A DNA stretch of 64,000 nt from Ophioceras dolichostomum (GCA_003049485.1 PYST01000050.1:62001-126000); one strand, 5' to 3'; numbered from the stretch's first letter, positions 22,997 through 34,094 are shown. Numbers and translations: made by a program. Notes: generated from the letters alone by a model not told the origin.

Positions 22997-25525
22997 ATGG
23001 CTCCAAGCCTGAACCCCTTCACACGCTTCTCAGAATGGCGACAGCGTCGCAGGCGCCAGCCGCCAAAACCCGACCGCGTGCCACGCAAACGCGTGCAGTG
23101 GATGCTCCGGACGAGCGGCATGGCGCTGCAGATGCTGATCCCAATCGCCATCATCATCACCATATCCGCACTCCACGCAAAGTCCGTGGCCGAGAACGGC
23201 GTCGCCACAGTCAACCAAGAAGCACAGGCCTGGTTCGATCCTTCAACTGGCGCCTTCCACGCCGCTCCTCTGCTCGGGTCCTCCATCGTCTGGGCTTCGG
23301 TGCCGGCATGGATCGTCGCGGTCTACACGGCCTACTGGTCGTCCATGGTCGATGAGCTCAAGAAGTACCACGTCACCCTCGAGATATACAAGTCTCGGGT
23401 CGCCCCATTCCCCGGTTCGGGATTGTGGGCAAAGATGCGGCTATCTCGGCCGTTCCCCTTCTTCAAGCGTAGCAGCACGATAAATCCCTTACCGGTAACC
23501 TCCCCCTCTTCCTCGCCGCCGCTACCACCACCACCAACAAGACTGGCGACAGCAGCGTCCTCGAGCGCACCGACGGCAACGACGACGACGACGAACGCGT
23601 CCTCCCAGGGCCCGACGCTCCGACCAGGCACATCGGCATCCGCATCAGCATCCACGTCACCCCAGGGTCCTGCTGCCTCGATGGTCAAGCGGACGATCCT
23701 CCTCGACCACGGCGGCGTCCCGCTCTGGAACGCCTACAAGGCCTTCAGGTTCGGCCACAACATCCTCGGCCTCTGCCTCCTCATCCGCGCGGCGCTCTGG
23801 ATCGGCGGCGGTCTCGCAGCCTCCATCTTCGCCGTCGCGACGGTTCCCCGCGAGGTGCCCGCCGAGTTCGCCATCGACACCTTCTTCGAGGAGTACCTGG
23901 GCTGGGAGGAGCTCAACCGTGGCAGCAGCATGGCGTCGCAGATCCCCGCACTCGACGTCGTCAGCGCCACCGTCGTCAACAAGGCCGCCAACTACCCCTG
24001 GACGACCGAGACGCACGCCTTCCTGCCGTTCCGGCCCCAGAAGGGCGGAGCATTCGGCGCGAATAATGCCAATTCAGGATCGACGACGACCTACACGGCG
24101 CCGACGGAGGCCTACTGGGCCATCGGCGACTGCCTCGTGGCGGGACAGGCCGACCTGGACCGCATCAACGCGGTGCAGATCGACTCCCCGGACGCGTTCA
24201 ACAACTACACCATGGCGCACGTGCACTTCAGCCACGCGGGCTGCACGGTGGACAAGTCGTTCAACTTCGGCGCCAGCAGCACGCTGTACGGCCGCGCCTG
24301 GACCGTGACGAACTGCGGCGACGGCTACAGCAACGCGCGCGTGGGCGTCATCAGCGGCAGCTACAGCGCCACGGCGAAATACCTCCTCGCCAACCTGACC
24401 GTCGTGTCCTGCATCCCCGTGATGTACCGGTCCAACGTGCTCGCGACCGTGGCCGTCACGCCGGGCGACGCGTCCGCGGTGCAGGTGCTCAACTTCACCG
24501 AGCTGAACCGCCAGAGGATCTGGCCCGAGTTCGCGAGGGGCTGGCTGTCCGACATGCCGTTCTACGACGTGCGCGACCCGACGCTAGACCTCGACGTTGA
24601 CACCTTCGCGAGCCTGGTCGTCACACACGCGGCGGGGCGCGACGAGCGCGACGTGCACCGCAACATCACCGCCGTCGAGGCCGCGCGCGTGGGGCAGTCG
24701 TTCCAGACGATTTTCCAGGCCTTTTTCGCGAGCTACGTCGCGCTGGAGGCGTTCTTCCCCACGAACGGCGCGCCGCTGGCTGTGCAGGGGAGTATCGCGC
24801 GGGACGAGACGCGGCTGTTTGTCGTGGCGGGCGCGGCCTTCGCTGTGGTCGGTATCGTCGCTGCCGCGCTGTTGACGACGACGGCGCTGGCGGTGTACTT
24901 GCATCTCAACAAGGAGATCCTGGAGAAGCACATGCCGCATATGTTGGGGGTTGCGCTGCTGTTTCAGGAGAGTGTGGGCACGGCGGAGTATATTGAGGAG
25001 TTGAAGCGGGCGGTTGAGGGTAAAGGGGCTGTGATCGAGGAGAGTGACTTGGTCGGGTTCGCGCAGAAGGACCCGGGGCTGTCGGAGTGGAGTGTATGGG
25101 CGGATGATGCGGACGTGCTGCATATCGAGCCGAAGTCCACTTCAACCGCCGTGCTCCCAGGTTCTCCCGCTCAACAGACCACCGCTGGCCTGGCACTTGG
25201 AGGAGCTGGCCCGACTGGCGGAGGAGGAGGAGGATGGCAGAGCCACGGCCATGGCTCCGCACAGACCTCGCCAACTCTGCCCACGGCTGGTCCTGGCGGG
25301 TCGTCCTTGAGTCTAGCCGTGGCTGGTGTGGCTGGATCGCCCGTCTCGCCGACGGCTGCAGGACCGCCATCGCCAGCTGTGGCCATGGGACATCAGAGAT
25401 CTCCGCTCTCGTCCGTGGCAGTACCGAGTCCTCCGATATCGCCCGCTGGCGGACAAGCGTTCGAGCTCCAGCCCATCGCCACTCCAGCTTCTGCGGGTGG
25501 CCAAGCCGTACGCCATCATGGGTAA
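22997..25525 (+). CDS. large multi-helix membrane protein of unknown function
   Basis: A single exon of 842 residues with start context ACCATGG. The N-terminus is strongly basic (FSEWRQRRRRQPPKPDRVPRK). Hydrophobic segments lie at about 41-60 (MALQMLIPIAIIITISALHA), about 94-114 (SSIVWASVPAWIVAVYTAYW), about 255-280 (ILGLCLLIRAALWIGGGLAA) and about 605-635 (VVGIVAAALLTTTALAVYLH). Between the third and fourth lies an ectodomain of about 320 residues with several Asn-x-Ser/Thr sites and a few cysteines, for example CGDGYSNARVGVISG. After the last helix comes a cytosolic segment (MLGVALLFQESVGTAEYIEEL) and a long Gly/Pro/Ser-rich disordered tail. Layout and style recall other fungal membrane proteins that span the bilayer around a large extracellular domain, such as the DUF3176 type encoded at 36992-39830. 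I found no shared signature and do not assign a function. Confidence 0.85.
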   Translation: MAPSLNPFTRFSEWRQRRRRQPPKPDRVPRKRVQWMLRTSGMALQMLIPIAIIITISALHAKSVAENGVATVNQEAQAWFDPSTGAFHAAPLLGSSIVWASVPAWIVAVYTAYWSSMVDELKKYHVTLEIYKSRVAPFPGSGLWAKMRLSRPFPFFKRSSTINPLPVTSPSSSPPLPPPPTRLATAASSSAPTATTTTTNASSQGPTLRPGTSASASASTSPQGPAASMVKRTILLDHGGVPLWNAYKAFRFGHNILGLCLLIRAALWIGGGLAASIFAVATVPREVPAEFAIDTFFEEYLGWEELNRGSSMASQIPALDVVSATVVNKAANYPWTTETHAFLPFRPQKGGAFGANNANSGSTTTYTAPTEAYWAIGDCLVAGQADLDRINAVQIDSPDAFNNYTMAHVHFSHAGCTVDKSFNFGASSTLYGRAWTVTNCGDGYSNARVGVISGSYSATAKYLLANLTVVSCIPVMYRSNVLATVAVTPGDASAVQVLNFTELNRQRIWPEFARGWLSDMPFYDVRDPTLDLDVDTFASLVVTHAAGRDERDVHRNITAVEAARVGQSFQTIFQAFFASYVALEAFFPTNGAPLAVQGSIARDETRLFVVAGAAFAVVGIVAAALLTTTALAVYLHLNKEILEKHMPHMLGVALLFQESVGTAEYIEELKRAVEGKGAVIEESDLVGFAQKDPGLSEWSVWADDADVLHIEPKSTSTAVLPGSPAQQTTAGLALGGAGPTGGGGGGWQSHGHGSAQTSPTLPTAGPGGSSLSLAVAGVAGSPVSPTAAGPPSPAVAMGHQRSPLSSVAVPSPPISPAGGQAFELQPIATPASAGGQAVRHHG

Positions 25526-26256
25526 CTACGACAAAGCTGGATAGCATCGGTGTCCCACGTAGAGGCTGAACTGGTAACCTTGAGGGTAGCCTTGAGGGTG
25601 AATTGGGCGCGGTGGCGAGTCCTCGGCGGCTAAGGGGCTTCCTACGATAGCATCATACTCGATAGCCAGGCAAAGCATAAGCAATCTTCCTTGCTCCAGC
25701 TTTAGCATGGGGGTGTGAGGCAACAGCTTCCACGCTCCTCTTCTTGATCATCGAAAACTTAGTTTGGTTGTTAGGTTGTGTGGGCGGCCTGGTTTCTGTC
25801 GGTACATGAGGATAGACTACGCGGGATGTCGCGAACTCTGATGGTGCCACAGGTGTCATCGCGACGCCTTGGTCTCAACCGAAGTCGGAGGTGACCTGCT
25901 TGGGCTCTAGATATAAAAGACGAGACGGGCAAGTTAGCATTTTACTTTTAGCCCATTTCATCTCCGCTTGCCCAGATCCAGTGTTCTTTCCATTTCGAGG
26001 TTCGCTGCCAATTTCTCCCTCACCCACCACCCATCATCCACACCAAGCAGACTCCATCGTCGTTTCTAATCATCGAGAGACCGCATCGGCTGCCTCATAC
26101 CAACGCAATCTTCGGGACGGTATACATACCCCGCGAGAAGAAGAAGGCTCCGACTAAAAAAAAATATCAATTGACAAAAAAATCAAAAAGATCACCACCC
26201 AACTGATCCCCTAGTAACTAGGGATAGGTGAGCGGTTACGAAAGACCTTCGGTTTT
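25526..26256. other. intergenic, no gene seen
   Basis: No coding frame or RNA gene was recognised. A short inverted repeat (CCCTAG/CTAGGG) lies at about 26208-26224, just beside the possible tRNA relic. Confidence 0.45.
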
Positions 26257-26320
26257 TGCTCCGTCGACCGGCCTCGAACTCGCAACCTATACGCTACGTA
26301 TAGCCATATAAATCGCGAGC
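26257..26320 (-). pseudogene. possible tRNA relic (tRNA-Arg-like)
   Basis: On the minus strand GCTC at the 5' end can pair with GAGC at the 3' end. The 3' half contains AGGTTGCGAGTTCGA, which resembles the variable loop and T arm (B-box GTTCGANNC) of eukaryotic tRNA-Arg genes. The T stem does not close, the anticodon arm is not canonical, and only 64 nt separate the ends. It may be a decayed tRNA gene; coincidence is also possible. Confidence 0.25.
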
Positions 26321-26458
26321 CGACAATGGTGGTGCATACGAACTAGGCCATTCGGACTGGTTAGGACGATTGTCTGATGTTGGGAAGGTGCGGTCGCGTG
26401 GACCATTATAACCTTTAATCCACGGTCGGAGGCAACAAGAAAACCACGGCAGCCGACC

Positions 26459-26821
26459 ATGCCTTACCATATCATTGGTAACCCCTTCACCGACGAGGAG
26501 TACGACTGGCCAGTACATCACGATCCACCGCCGGGCGTTCGAGCCGTGATCGAATTCGAGAACGGCAAGATGTTCCCGGGCTACTGGCAACTGCTGCCGG
26601 GCGTCCGCGGCCAGGGCGTATTCACCAAGTCCTGGAACGTGTACACCGGCTTCGACGTCGAGTTCGACTGGCGGACGGGGCACTGTTGGGTTCCAACGCG
26701 AACGAGGCGCCACGGATGGATGATGCGGCCGGTGAGGTTATGGAGGTGGCGGCGCTGCGGGCCAGGGCGGGCATTGCTGCAGCCCATCTCCGGGCGCCCT
26801 CGAAGAGCCCGTCGTCCATGA
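26459..26821 (+). CDS. small hypothetical protein
   Basis: An open frame of 120 codons begins at an ATG. The first 75 or so residues have balanced, protein-like composition (NPFTDEEYDWPVHHDPPP, GYWQLLPGVRGQGVF, YTGFDVEFDWRTGHCWV), while the rest is Arg-rich and reads like a wrong frame. The true gene may splice into another frame downstream, where a second open stretch continues to about 26967. I do not recognise a family. Confidence 0.35.
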   Translation: MPYHIIGNPFTDEEYDWPVHHDPPPGVRAVIEFENGKMFPGYWQLLPGVRGQGVFTKSWNVYTGFDVEFDWRTGHCWVPTRTRRHGWMMRPVRLWRWRRCGPGRALLQPISGRPRRARRP

Positions 26822-27469
26822 CTCCGCGCCGGAGTCCCTCATCCCACACTGGCCGGGAAAAGGGGGATGGGCGCTCGCCTCGGGACCAACAACCACGGCA
26901 AGCGCAGGATCTCTTAGAGGCGGGAGTGGGTGGCAAGCACCGAGCAACGTCATTTGCGCCACACTAGCCGCCATTCTTTTTTCCTTTCTTTCTTTCCTTT
27001 TTTTGTTTGTTTTTTGGACGGGAAGAAAGGCTGAAAGGAATCTCACTTCGACCGTGGCACGTCAGTGGCTCAAAGTTTGGCTTCGACGCAGGGGGGCCTC
27101 AGGCCTGCACACAGCGCATGCTTGGGTCCTGCGGACCGCTGGAAAAAAGTATGGTCCTCTCCCGCGGCGAAGAGTCACATCCTCCGTGTTAGTGGCAGTG
27201 CACCGCCACTGAACTCAATGCATTCTTCATCCCGTCGAACCCATCCATCATCTCGGCATCACCTTACATTAACTTCGATCAACCCGGATGGATGAAAGTT
27301 GAGCTTTGCACAAACCGAAAACTCGCGATTACGTACGACCTCCTGACTCGGGACTCGTCGTCGCCGTCGTCTGACCTATCATCTATCTTCCACCCACCCC
27401 ACGCCTCAATTCGTCAACGACAAACAGAACACGGCTGCCTGCCTGTCTGCCTGGTTCAAACCGAACAAA

Positions 27470-28276
27470 ATGGCACCCGGATCACCGCAACCACCACAAC
27501 CCGCCACGCAACCCGAATCCGTAAAGGAATCCAAACTCCAATCTCAACCCCCCAAACCGCCTACAGCAGCATCATCAGCATCAACACCACCCGCAACAGC
27601 CCCAAAGTTCGCCCTATCCCGCACCCAAACCCCCCTCCGCTCCCTCCCCCCCGGCACCATCCTCCTCCACGCAACCAACGCCCTCGGCGTCTGGGGCGCC
27701 GGCATTGCCGCCGAGATGGCGACCATCTTCCCCGCGGCGCGCCGACGGTACACGGCCTTCTGCCTCGCGGCCGGCAGCAAGGTCCGTCCGGCGACGGACC
27801 GGTGGCCGACGCGGCGCGAGCACGCCATGGGGAAATGTCTGCTGATCCCTCCCCAGGCCGAGGACGTGAGAGGCGGAGCACCCGCGGTGTGGATCGCGTG
27901 CGTTTTCACCAGTTTTGGGTATGGGCGAGGTGGAGGGGAAGGAAAAAGGCCCGGGAAGGATGCGGTTGGCGTTATTGTCGAGCAGACGGTCAGGGCGTTG
28001 GGGGACTTTAGGAGGCAGGTTGATGAGTTGGCTACGAAAACGAAGGGGAAGGGAAGTGGCGGAGGCGAAGAGGAGGAGGAGGAGGAGGAGGAGGGGAAGA
28101 CAAAGGTGGAGGGTGGTACGGCAGCGGCGGCGTTGCAGCGACCTGTCGTCGTGTGCTCGCCTCGGTTCAACTCTGGTGCCTTCCAAGTCCCGTGGGAGAG
28201 GACGGAGCGTGCTATCCTGGAGAAGTTTGAGGGCTGGGATGGGACGTGGTTCATCATGGACCCGCCGCCTTCTTGA
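27470..28276 (+). CDS. POA1: Poa1-like macro-domain ADP-ribose 1''-phosphate phosphatase
   Basis: A single exon of 268 residues; start context AAAATGG. After a disordered Pro/Gln-rich N-terminus of about 45 residues, the macro-domain fingerprint appears: LHATNALGVWGAGIAAEM at about 66-83, the loop that holds the distal ribose of ADP-ribose. It continues with AARRRYTAFC, GKCLLIPPQ and WIACVFTSFGYG. VVVCSPRFNSGAFQVPWERT and ILEKFEGWDGTWFIMDP close the fold, matching the yeast Poa1 type. A Lys/Gly/Glu-rich insert with a run of about nine Glu splits the domain before its last strands and is probably a disordered loop. The yeast protein hydrolyses ADP-ribose 1''-phosphate, a by-product of tRNA splicing, and can also remove ADP-ribose from proteins. 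Convergent with the fructosamine-kinase-like gene, with tRNA-Gly in between. Confidence 0.9.
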   Translation: MAPGSPQPPQPATQPESVKESKLQSQPPKPPTAASSASTPPATAPKFALSRTQTPLRSLPPGTILLHATNALGVWGAGIAAEMATIFPAARRRYTAFCLAAGSKVRPATDRWPTRREHAMGKCLLIPPQAEDVRGGAPAVWIACVFTSFGYGRGGGEGKRPGKDAVGVIVEQTVRALGDFRRQVDELATKTKGKGSGGGEEEEEEEEEGKTKVEGGTAAAALQRPVVVCSPRFNSGAFQVPWERTERAILEKFEGWDGTWFIMDPPPS

Positions 28277-28649
28277 TGGACTGGGTTGGGGGATGGATTG
28301 ACTGATGACCTTGGATGTGAAGGCTTCACCCGTCATCAGGCTTCGCACTCTGCCTGGCCCTCATCCCGGAGAGGTCTGCACAGGCCGCCGTGGCAGGCAT
28401 ATGAAAGACTCCGAGAAATTTCTGCTGTTGGAGGAGGTTTGCTGTTTTGTTGAGAAAAAAAGGGGGGGATACGATGGGAGTCCGAGTTAGGGGTCAACGT
28501 GGTGCAAAAGGTACCGAACACTTTGGTTAGTTCCGAGAGGGTGGAGGGAAAGCAAAATCCGACGGGCTTAGGGAATGTTGAAGCAGCAGCAGGAACACTA
28601 TTCAAAATGAAAAATGAGACAAAAAGTCTTTCAAGGGGCAAAAACGGGG

Positions 28650-28759
28650 TGCTGAGTGCCGGGTTTGAACCAGCGTTTCTGCCGACCCCTGCGAGTGCCT
28701 ACGGGTGTGTGCTACTGCAAAGTGGGAGGGCAACGAGTTAACCACTACTCCAACTCAGC
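28650..28759 (-). tRNA. tRNA-Gly(CCC) with a 38-nt intron
   Basis: The acceptor stem is a perfect 7 bp (GCTGAGT with ACTCAGC), discriminator A. The D arm is GAGT-loop-ACTC. The anticodon stem TTGCC/GGCAG carries loop CTCCCA+C, giving anticodon CCC. The T arm is GCTGG-TTCAAAC-CCGGC. Removing a 38-nt intron placed after position 37 gives a 72-nt mature tRNA. A run of five T follows downstream on the minus strand (plus 28641-28645) as Pol III terminator. An open frame over this locus is only a shadow. Confidence 0.92.
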
Positions 28760-29156
28760 CAAACAGACATTTTTTTTCTTATTCCTCTTTCGATTTCTCT
28801 TTCTTAGGGAAAGCTAGGACGAGTACAATGCCTGTAAAGAACCCCTCCTGCTCCCTGCTTCGGGTCGTGGCGTTTATGATGTGTCTCTTTTCTTGGTTCA
28901 CTCTCCATTGTTTGCCTTGCCCACCTTCATCCAACCGACCCAATCACCACGAGCAGTACGAAGAGCAGACCCGCTTCCTTGCCCTGCTGCTGCCTGTCTG
29001 TCTGAGGACCAGTAAGAGAAGAGAAAAAAAGACGCCACTGAATCTGGGCCTGTAGCCAGCCGTTCCCGTCTCCACGTCGAGGAAGCTCTAGACCCGAGGC
29101 TGCGTGCATGCCTACCACCTAGGCAGGTTAGTAGGAGTCGGTGTGAATGATGACAT
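28760..29156. other. short intergenic region
   Basis: This lies between tRNA-Gly and the 3' end of the fructosamine-kinase-family gene. Nothing was recognised. Confidence 0.5.
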
Positions 29157-30943
29157 CTAATCCGCATCTTCATCCACGGTACCAGCCATCGCCATGATAG
29201 ACTCCAAGCTCGACACAGTCGGATCCCAGCTGGGGTCGTATTTGCCGAATCCCTCGTCGCCGTCTACGGGAGGAGCGTACTTCTCGATGAGGTAGCACAT
29301 GTCGTTGTATGCGCTAGCATAGCAAGCAGGCATTACCAGTCACTCAGCATCAGCATCATCACCTACTGTCAAAGGAACATAAACGAAAAGCTCCGACGCC
29401 AAATGCAAGGGGGGAGGGGGAAGTCAAATCATGTAGGGTATTTGACAAGAGTGTGCAAGCAAACCAACGAGATGGATGAGAGGGGGGTAAATGCAGCGAA
29501 GAAACAAAACTCACATATTCCTGGTAGTGGGATTCCACGGCTCAGTAGCCGACCAGTTTAAGTTGTACTTGAGGCTGTACAGTCTGTTGCGATCATCAAA
29601 CTCCTCGACGGGGTTCGCGGGAGGGTATCTCTGTAGGTACGCGTTTCTGTACTCCTTCCTCCCGAGTTCCTTCGCGTATATGACGCGCCAGATGCCCAGC
29701 TCCATCTCGTTGTGGGCGTTGTACGACCCCGCGTCGAAGATGACCAACCGCCTCTTCTTTCCCTTGGCGGTGGCGGCGGTGGTGGTGGTGGTGTTGCCGG
29801 CGCTTTGCTGCGCCCGCTTCTGCTCCACTGCATTGGCGGCGGCGGCGAGGCCGACGGTAGGTTCGACGACTTCATCAGGAGGAGGCACCGCCGCTGTCAC
29901 GTCGTCATCGACCAGCACCATGGCGACGTTCATGTCCCAGAGATCTCCGTGGATCAGGCACGGTCCGACAGGCTCCCCCAGCGGCGATATGGTTAGGTTG
30001 CTCAGGAGGCGGGGCACGACCTTGTCGATGACCCGGTCCGCCGCGCGACGGAGGGCGGACCAGGGACCGCACTTGGCCTCGCTGATCTCCACGCGGCTCC
30101 GCAGCAGCTCGGTGAAGTACCCCGGCCAGGTCTCGTGCAAGCCGGTCGGGTGCGGGAAGGGCCCGTCGCAGGTCGGGATGGGGGCGCCGAACACGTGGGG
30201 CCCCATCCCGGCAATTCGTTTGTAGCTGTCGTGGTGGAACTGGGCGATCTTGGAGGCGAACTCGTCTGGGTTGGGGATCCGGGAAGCGGTGTCGAAAACG
30301 AGGAAGTCTTCGATGAGGAAGTAGATGTCCTCCTCTTCCTCCTCAGAGGAGGTAGAAGAGGAGGGTGAGGGTGGGCTGTGGGTGATCGGGCGGTCAAAGT
30401 TGCCCCAGCCGAGGACGGTCGGAACGAGATTGCTGTTGGGGACGGTGGCGCTGATGGCCATGAGGGATTCGAATTCGCCTTCGAGCATCACACGGGCTGC
30501 TTGGCCGATGCCGCACTGAGCGAAATGGCGTTGTTTGTGGTGATGGCGAGTGTGTTAGCAAGCGTTCCAGAACACTCGTCTGCTACCGCGGGGCAGCAGA
30601 AGATTCATCAAACTCTGTGATGCGTGTGTATCGTACCTTGATGAAGAAGTCCTTCACGCCGCCATTGCTAAGGCCAAGGCGCCCATGGATTCGGCCCGTA
30701 AGCGAGAATCCGGAATCGGCGAATGCCTCGGCGGACTCTAGGACGTAGTCTTGGGGGAGCACTGCCGTCGACCGTCGACTCTGGGTCAGCAAGGAAAGGG
30801 CCCAGCGCGATGTCGGGGGAGAGACTCTTACTTCGGACGATTGCCTCGTCGAGGGGAAAGTTTCCCGTGACATGTCGAAGGCTCCCTGGCCGGACCGGCT
30901 GGCCCTCTATATCGAGTAGCCTAGATATGCGGCCTGTCAGCAT
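29157..30943 (-). CDS. fructosamine/ketosamine kinase family protein (FN3K-like)
   Basis: Four exons (30943-30832, 30761-30637, 30515-29515, 29313-29157) join in phase to 464 residues. Family features: LESAEAFADSGFSLTGRI in the N-lobe, GVKDFFIK with the ATP-binding Lys, then MLEGEFESLMAISATVP. FLIEDFLVF follows. The kinase-like catalytic loop GPCLIHGDLWDMNV places HGD at about residues 268-270. IFDAGSYNAHNEMELGIWR holds the metal-binding Asp of the DFG-equivalent position. The last exon gives IAYNDMCYLIEKYAPPVDG. The family phosphorylates ketosamines on glycated proteins so that they decompose; fungal members are mostly untested and may act on other sugars or amines. A Ser/Glu stretch near 125-145 and a Thr/Ala-rich insert after the catalytic loop are low-complexity additions. 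The start ATG is the least certain point. Confidence 0.86.
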
Positions 30944-31971
30944 GCTAGCGTGTTCTCCGAGTAGATCACGAAGGCCGTGGCTCGAAAGCAGATGGATGCT
31001 TCACGATGTATTCAGGTACTGGCGAGACGGTTTGAAGTCATAATACTGATAATGGACTGGTACAACTGATTCCGAAAGGCGACAGAGAAAGGTGATATGT
31101 CAAAAACGAGAGAAAGCAATGCAAGGGAATAACGGCGGTGGTTCGGTATTGGGGGAGGAATACGATGTGCGTCGAGCTGCAGAGACCCGAGCAGAGGAGC
31201 GCCGGATTGCTTCAAGCGGCAACGCGGTAGGGTGTATGTCTCACCGGTTTGACTGCGTAGCGCCCTCCCTCTCCATGAGAAATTCCACAAGTGGCAAGCG
31301 TGGCAAGCGTTTAGAAGGATGATGGCCCCTGTCTGGCTGAGAGGTGCTTGATGGTGGGTGGCTCTTACCCATGGTGGTTGTTACCTTCCCAACCGGATGC
31401 GCGCGTCGTACATGCCGTCGTGGCGTCGTCCAACTATGCCGTCCATTGTCCAGTGCCACAGGTGGCCACAGCTGCCACAAGGTAGGACCGACCATGGACG
31501 AGAAGGTCGTGGTGGCCTCCCAGTGGTTCGATCACGACCCCCTTCGTGGGTGACAAAGCTTGTGCCATTGGCAGGTGAGCAGCTGCCCCTCCTGTTAACT
31601 TCTGTCAACCCACGCTCCCCAAGATTCTGGGTTGTCCGGATTCACGCAGGAGCCGTCGGAGCCGTCGCTGGCGGAGGGGGAAATAGATGAGGAGGGACGG
31701 GACTGGCCGAGCGACAATTCCATGGATGGTCCAAGACCGGAGAGACGCCTCGCAATTATCTGAATAGGGGATACCGGACGTTCCGGACCCGACCATCCAT
31801 CTTATCATGGAAACTGTCACACGAAAGCCCTGCGCCAAGTACCACACAACACCCATTTCCAACACCGCCTGCCCAACCCACCACCTTGCCGTGTCACAGT
31901 GACTTCGTTCGGAGCCGAAGGAAACGATAGGTCCTGCCGATACGTGTCGCTTCCTGCCGCTTCTAGTCGGC
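30944..31971. other. intergenic, no gene seen
   Basis: This is the upstream side of the fructosamine-kinase-family gene and the 3' side of the transporter gene. Short open frames do not resemble known proteins, and no RNA gene was seen. Confidence 0.5.
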
Positions 31972-34094
31972 TTAACCAGACTCCACCACATTCTCGCACT
32001 CGGCTGCAGCCCGTCCCGCGATGGTCCTCCTCACCATGTAGAACGCTATACCGACAATCCACAGGGCGGCCAAAACGGCTGCTTGGATGGGCGCAAACAC
32101 GGCTCCGCGTCCGACCACGAAGCCGCTGACCAGGACGAACACGGTCGGCACGACGAGAAACGGCTTGTACGGGCGGTGCAGTCCCGGCTCGCGGAACCGC
32201 AGGATGATGGCGCCGACCACGGTGACGAAGAAGAATGAGTACTCGCCGAGCCCGTTGAAAGTGAGCAAGGCGCGGAAGTTGCCCAGCAGGATGTAGACTG
32301 TTGACAGCACTATAGACAGCAGCAGCGCGTTAAGCGGCGCGTCCGATTGTGATCGCTTGGGTAATAGTAGAGTGGCGTCGGTCAATGGGACGGCCTCCAC
32401 TTCCACCTCCACCGCCACCTCCTCCTCTTCCGGCTGCTGCTGTTCCGGCTGCTGATGCCGTTGCACGGAAGAAATGTCATCCGGGGTAACGTCGTCGCGC
32501 TTTGGCCGGCCGAAGCGACCTACGACGCTCAGGAGTCGAGGGAGCCAGCCTCTGTTAGCCGCAGCGACGGCCATCCGACTGGCGACAAACGAGTTCCCCA
32601 GCAGCGAGCCCGCCACGACGAGGCAGACCATCACGGCGGCGACGATGCCGGCGACAGGCCCTAAGAGACGTGTGATGGCCGTCTGGTTGGGGGAAGCAAG
32701 AGCAGAAGAACAAGAAAAACGCGATGTGGTCAGCAAACCCATTCCTTCCCATTCACTCGACAGGGATACCGCCAGACCGTGGCGCAAAGGAGAGTGAGTG
32801 AGTAGTGTGGGTGATGACCTACCACAGCGACGCTGTCAGTCTTCGAAATGACGTCCCACGGCAGCAACACGTAGTACGCTGCGTTAGTAGCGACAAAACA
32901 AAGGACGATGGTCGGGATTGCCCAATTGATGGCACGAGGTAGCTGACGAGCCGGGTCGGAGAGCTCGGCCGTGATGTAGATAGCCTGTCGTGCCCCGGTT
33001 CCACGGCGTAGTCCGAATGATTGCGGCGATTGTCAGTCAGCCATCTTTCCCAGCTCGCCGACTCCTCCACTCACTCACTTCCCGCTTCTTTGTGTCACCA
33101 TACCGGGACTAAACACAACACGCACCTTATCCCACCCCGCATACGCCCACAGCGCACCATACAGCGCGGCAGAGTAATGCCCCATGACCTCCCAGTCGGT
33201 CAGCTCCCTCCACCTCACCGTCCTCCCGTCCGGACCCGTCGAGTCCCGATATTTGAACCAGTTCTTCTCCTTCCAGTCCCCGCCACCAGGCGTTAGCGCC
33301 CTCCTCCCAACCTCCTCCGTCATCTTCTCCGCCTCCGTCAGGCCGATAATGACCACGACCACACCCGCGACCACGACCCCCGCGATGGCCGCGAACTTGG
33401 TGGCCACGAAGAAGTTGTTCAGCCTCGTGCTCGCGCGCGTGCTGAGCGAGTTCGCCGCGTTGGTGACGACCAGCACCAGCACCGAGAGCAACTTGTGGCT
33501 CAACTGATTCTCGCCAGCGGAACCGCCACCGCCACCGCCAGTAGGAAGAGGGTTTTGCTGTTGGCCGTCTCCTATGGCCGAGAAAATGCTCTCCACGAAA
33601 GCTATGCTCAAGATCGCGAGCGTCGCGGGCATCACGGCGACGACCCACGTCCACGCCGCGAGGAAGCCGAGGATGTCCCCGAAGATGTAGCCGAGGTACG
33701 GCTGGATCCCGCCTTCCCCCGGGATCGCCGTGCCCAGTTCTGTCAGCGTGCTCGCGCCCGTCCACGCCAGCAGCCCTCCCACGAGCCAGACGACCAGCGC
33801 GGCTCCGGGGGAGGGCACGTTCGCGTCGATGGAGCCCGGGGACGTGAACACGCCGCTGCCGATCACGATGCTGACTACTATGGCGAAGGCCTCGATGGCG
33901 CCTAGGTTGCGGTTGAAGGTTCCGCCGCCATTGCCATGAGTGAGCTGTGCATCACCAACTGCTGTGTTGGTCGCGCCATAGCCCCTCCTTACTGATACTC
34001 CTTCTCCTGATGATGGTGGTTCGGCATCCTCCGGTAGCGGCTCCGGTGGGAGGACCTGCAGGAGGGGCTGGCGGGACTCTGGTGTCGTCGGCAT
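31972..34094 (-). CDS. LAT-family amino-acid transporter (high-affinity methionine permease type)
   Basis: Three exons (34094-33126, 32984-32823, 32682-31972) give 613 residues with about twelve membrane helices. The ATG at 34094 (MPTTPESRQPLLQVLPPEPL) is preferred; further upstream the frame has only a TTG. The cytosolic N-terminus is followed by the APC/LAT signature AIVVSIVIGSGVFTSPGSI in helix 1 (GSGVF is the backbone-binding unwound region), then GASTLTELGTAIPGEGGIQP. LYGALWAYAGWDK lies at the end of exon 1. Exon 2 encodes IYITAELSDPARQLPRAI. Exon 3 carries the remaining helices plus an acidic loop of EEEEVAVEVEVE type. The closest named fungal relatives are MUP1-type permeases; the substrate is probably a neutral amino acid but cannot be fixed from sequence. 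No disruption seen. Confidence 0.9.
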
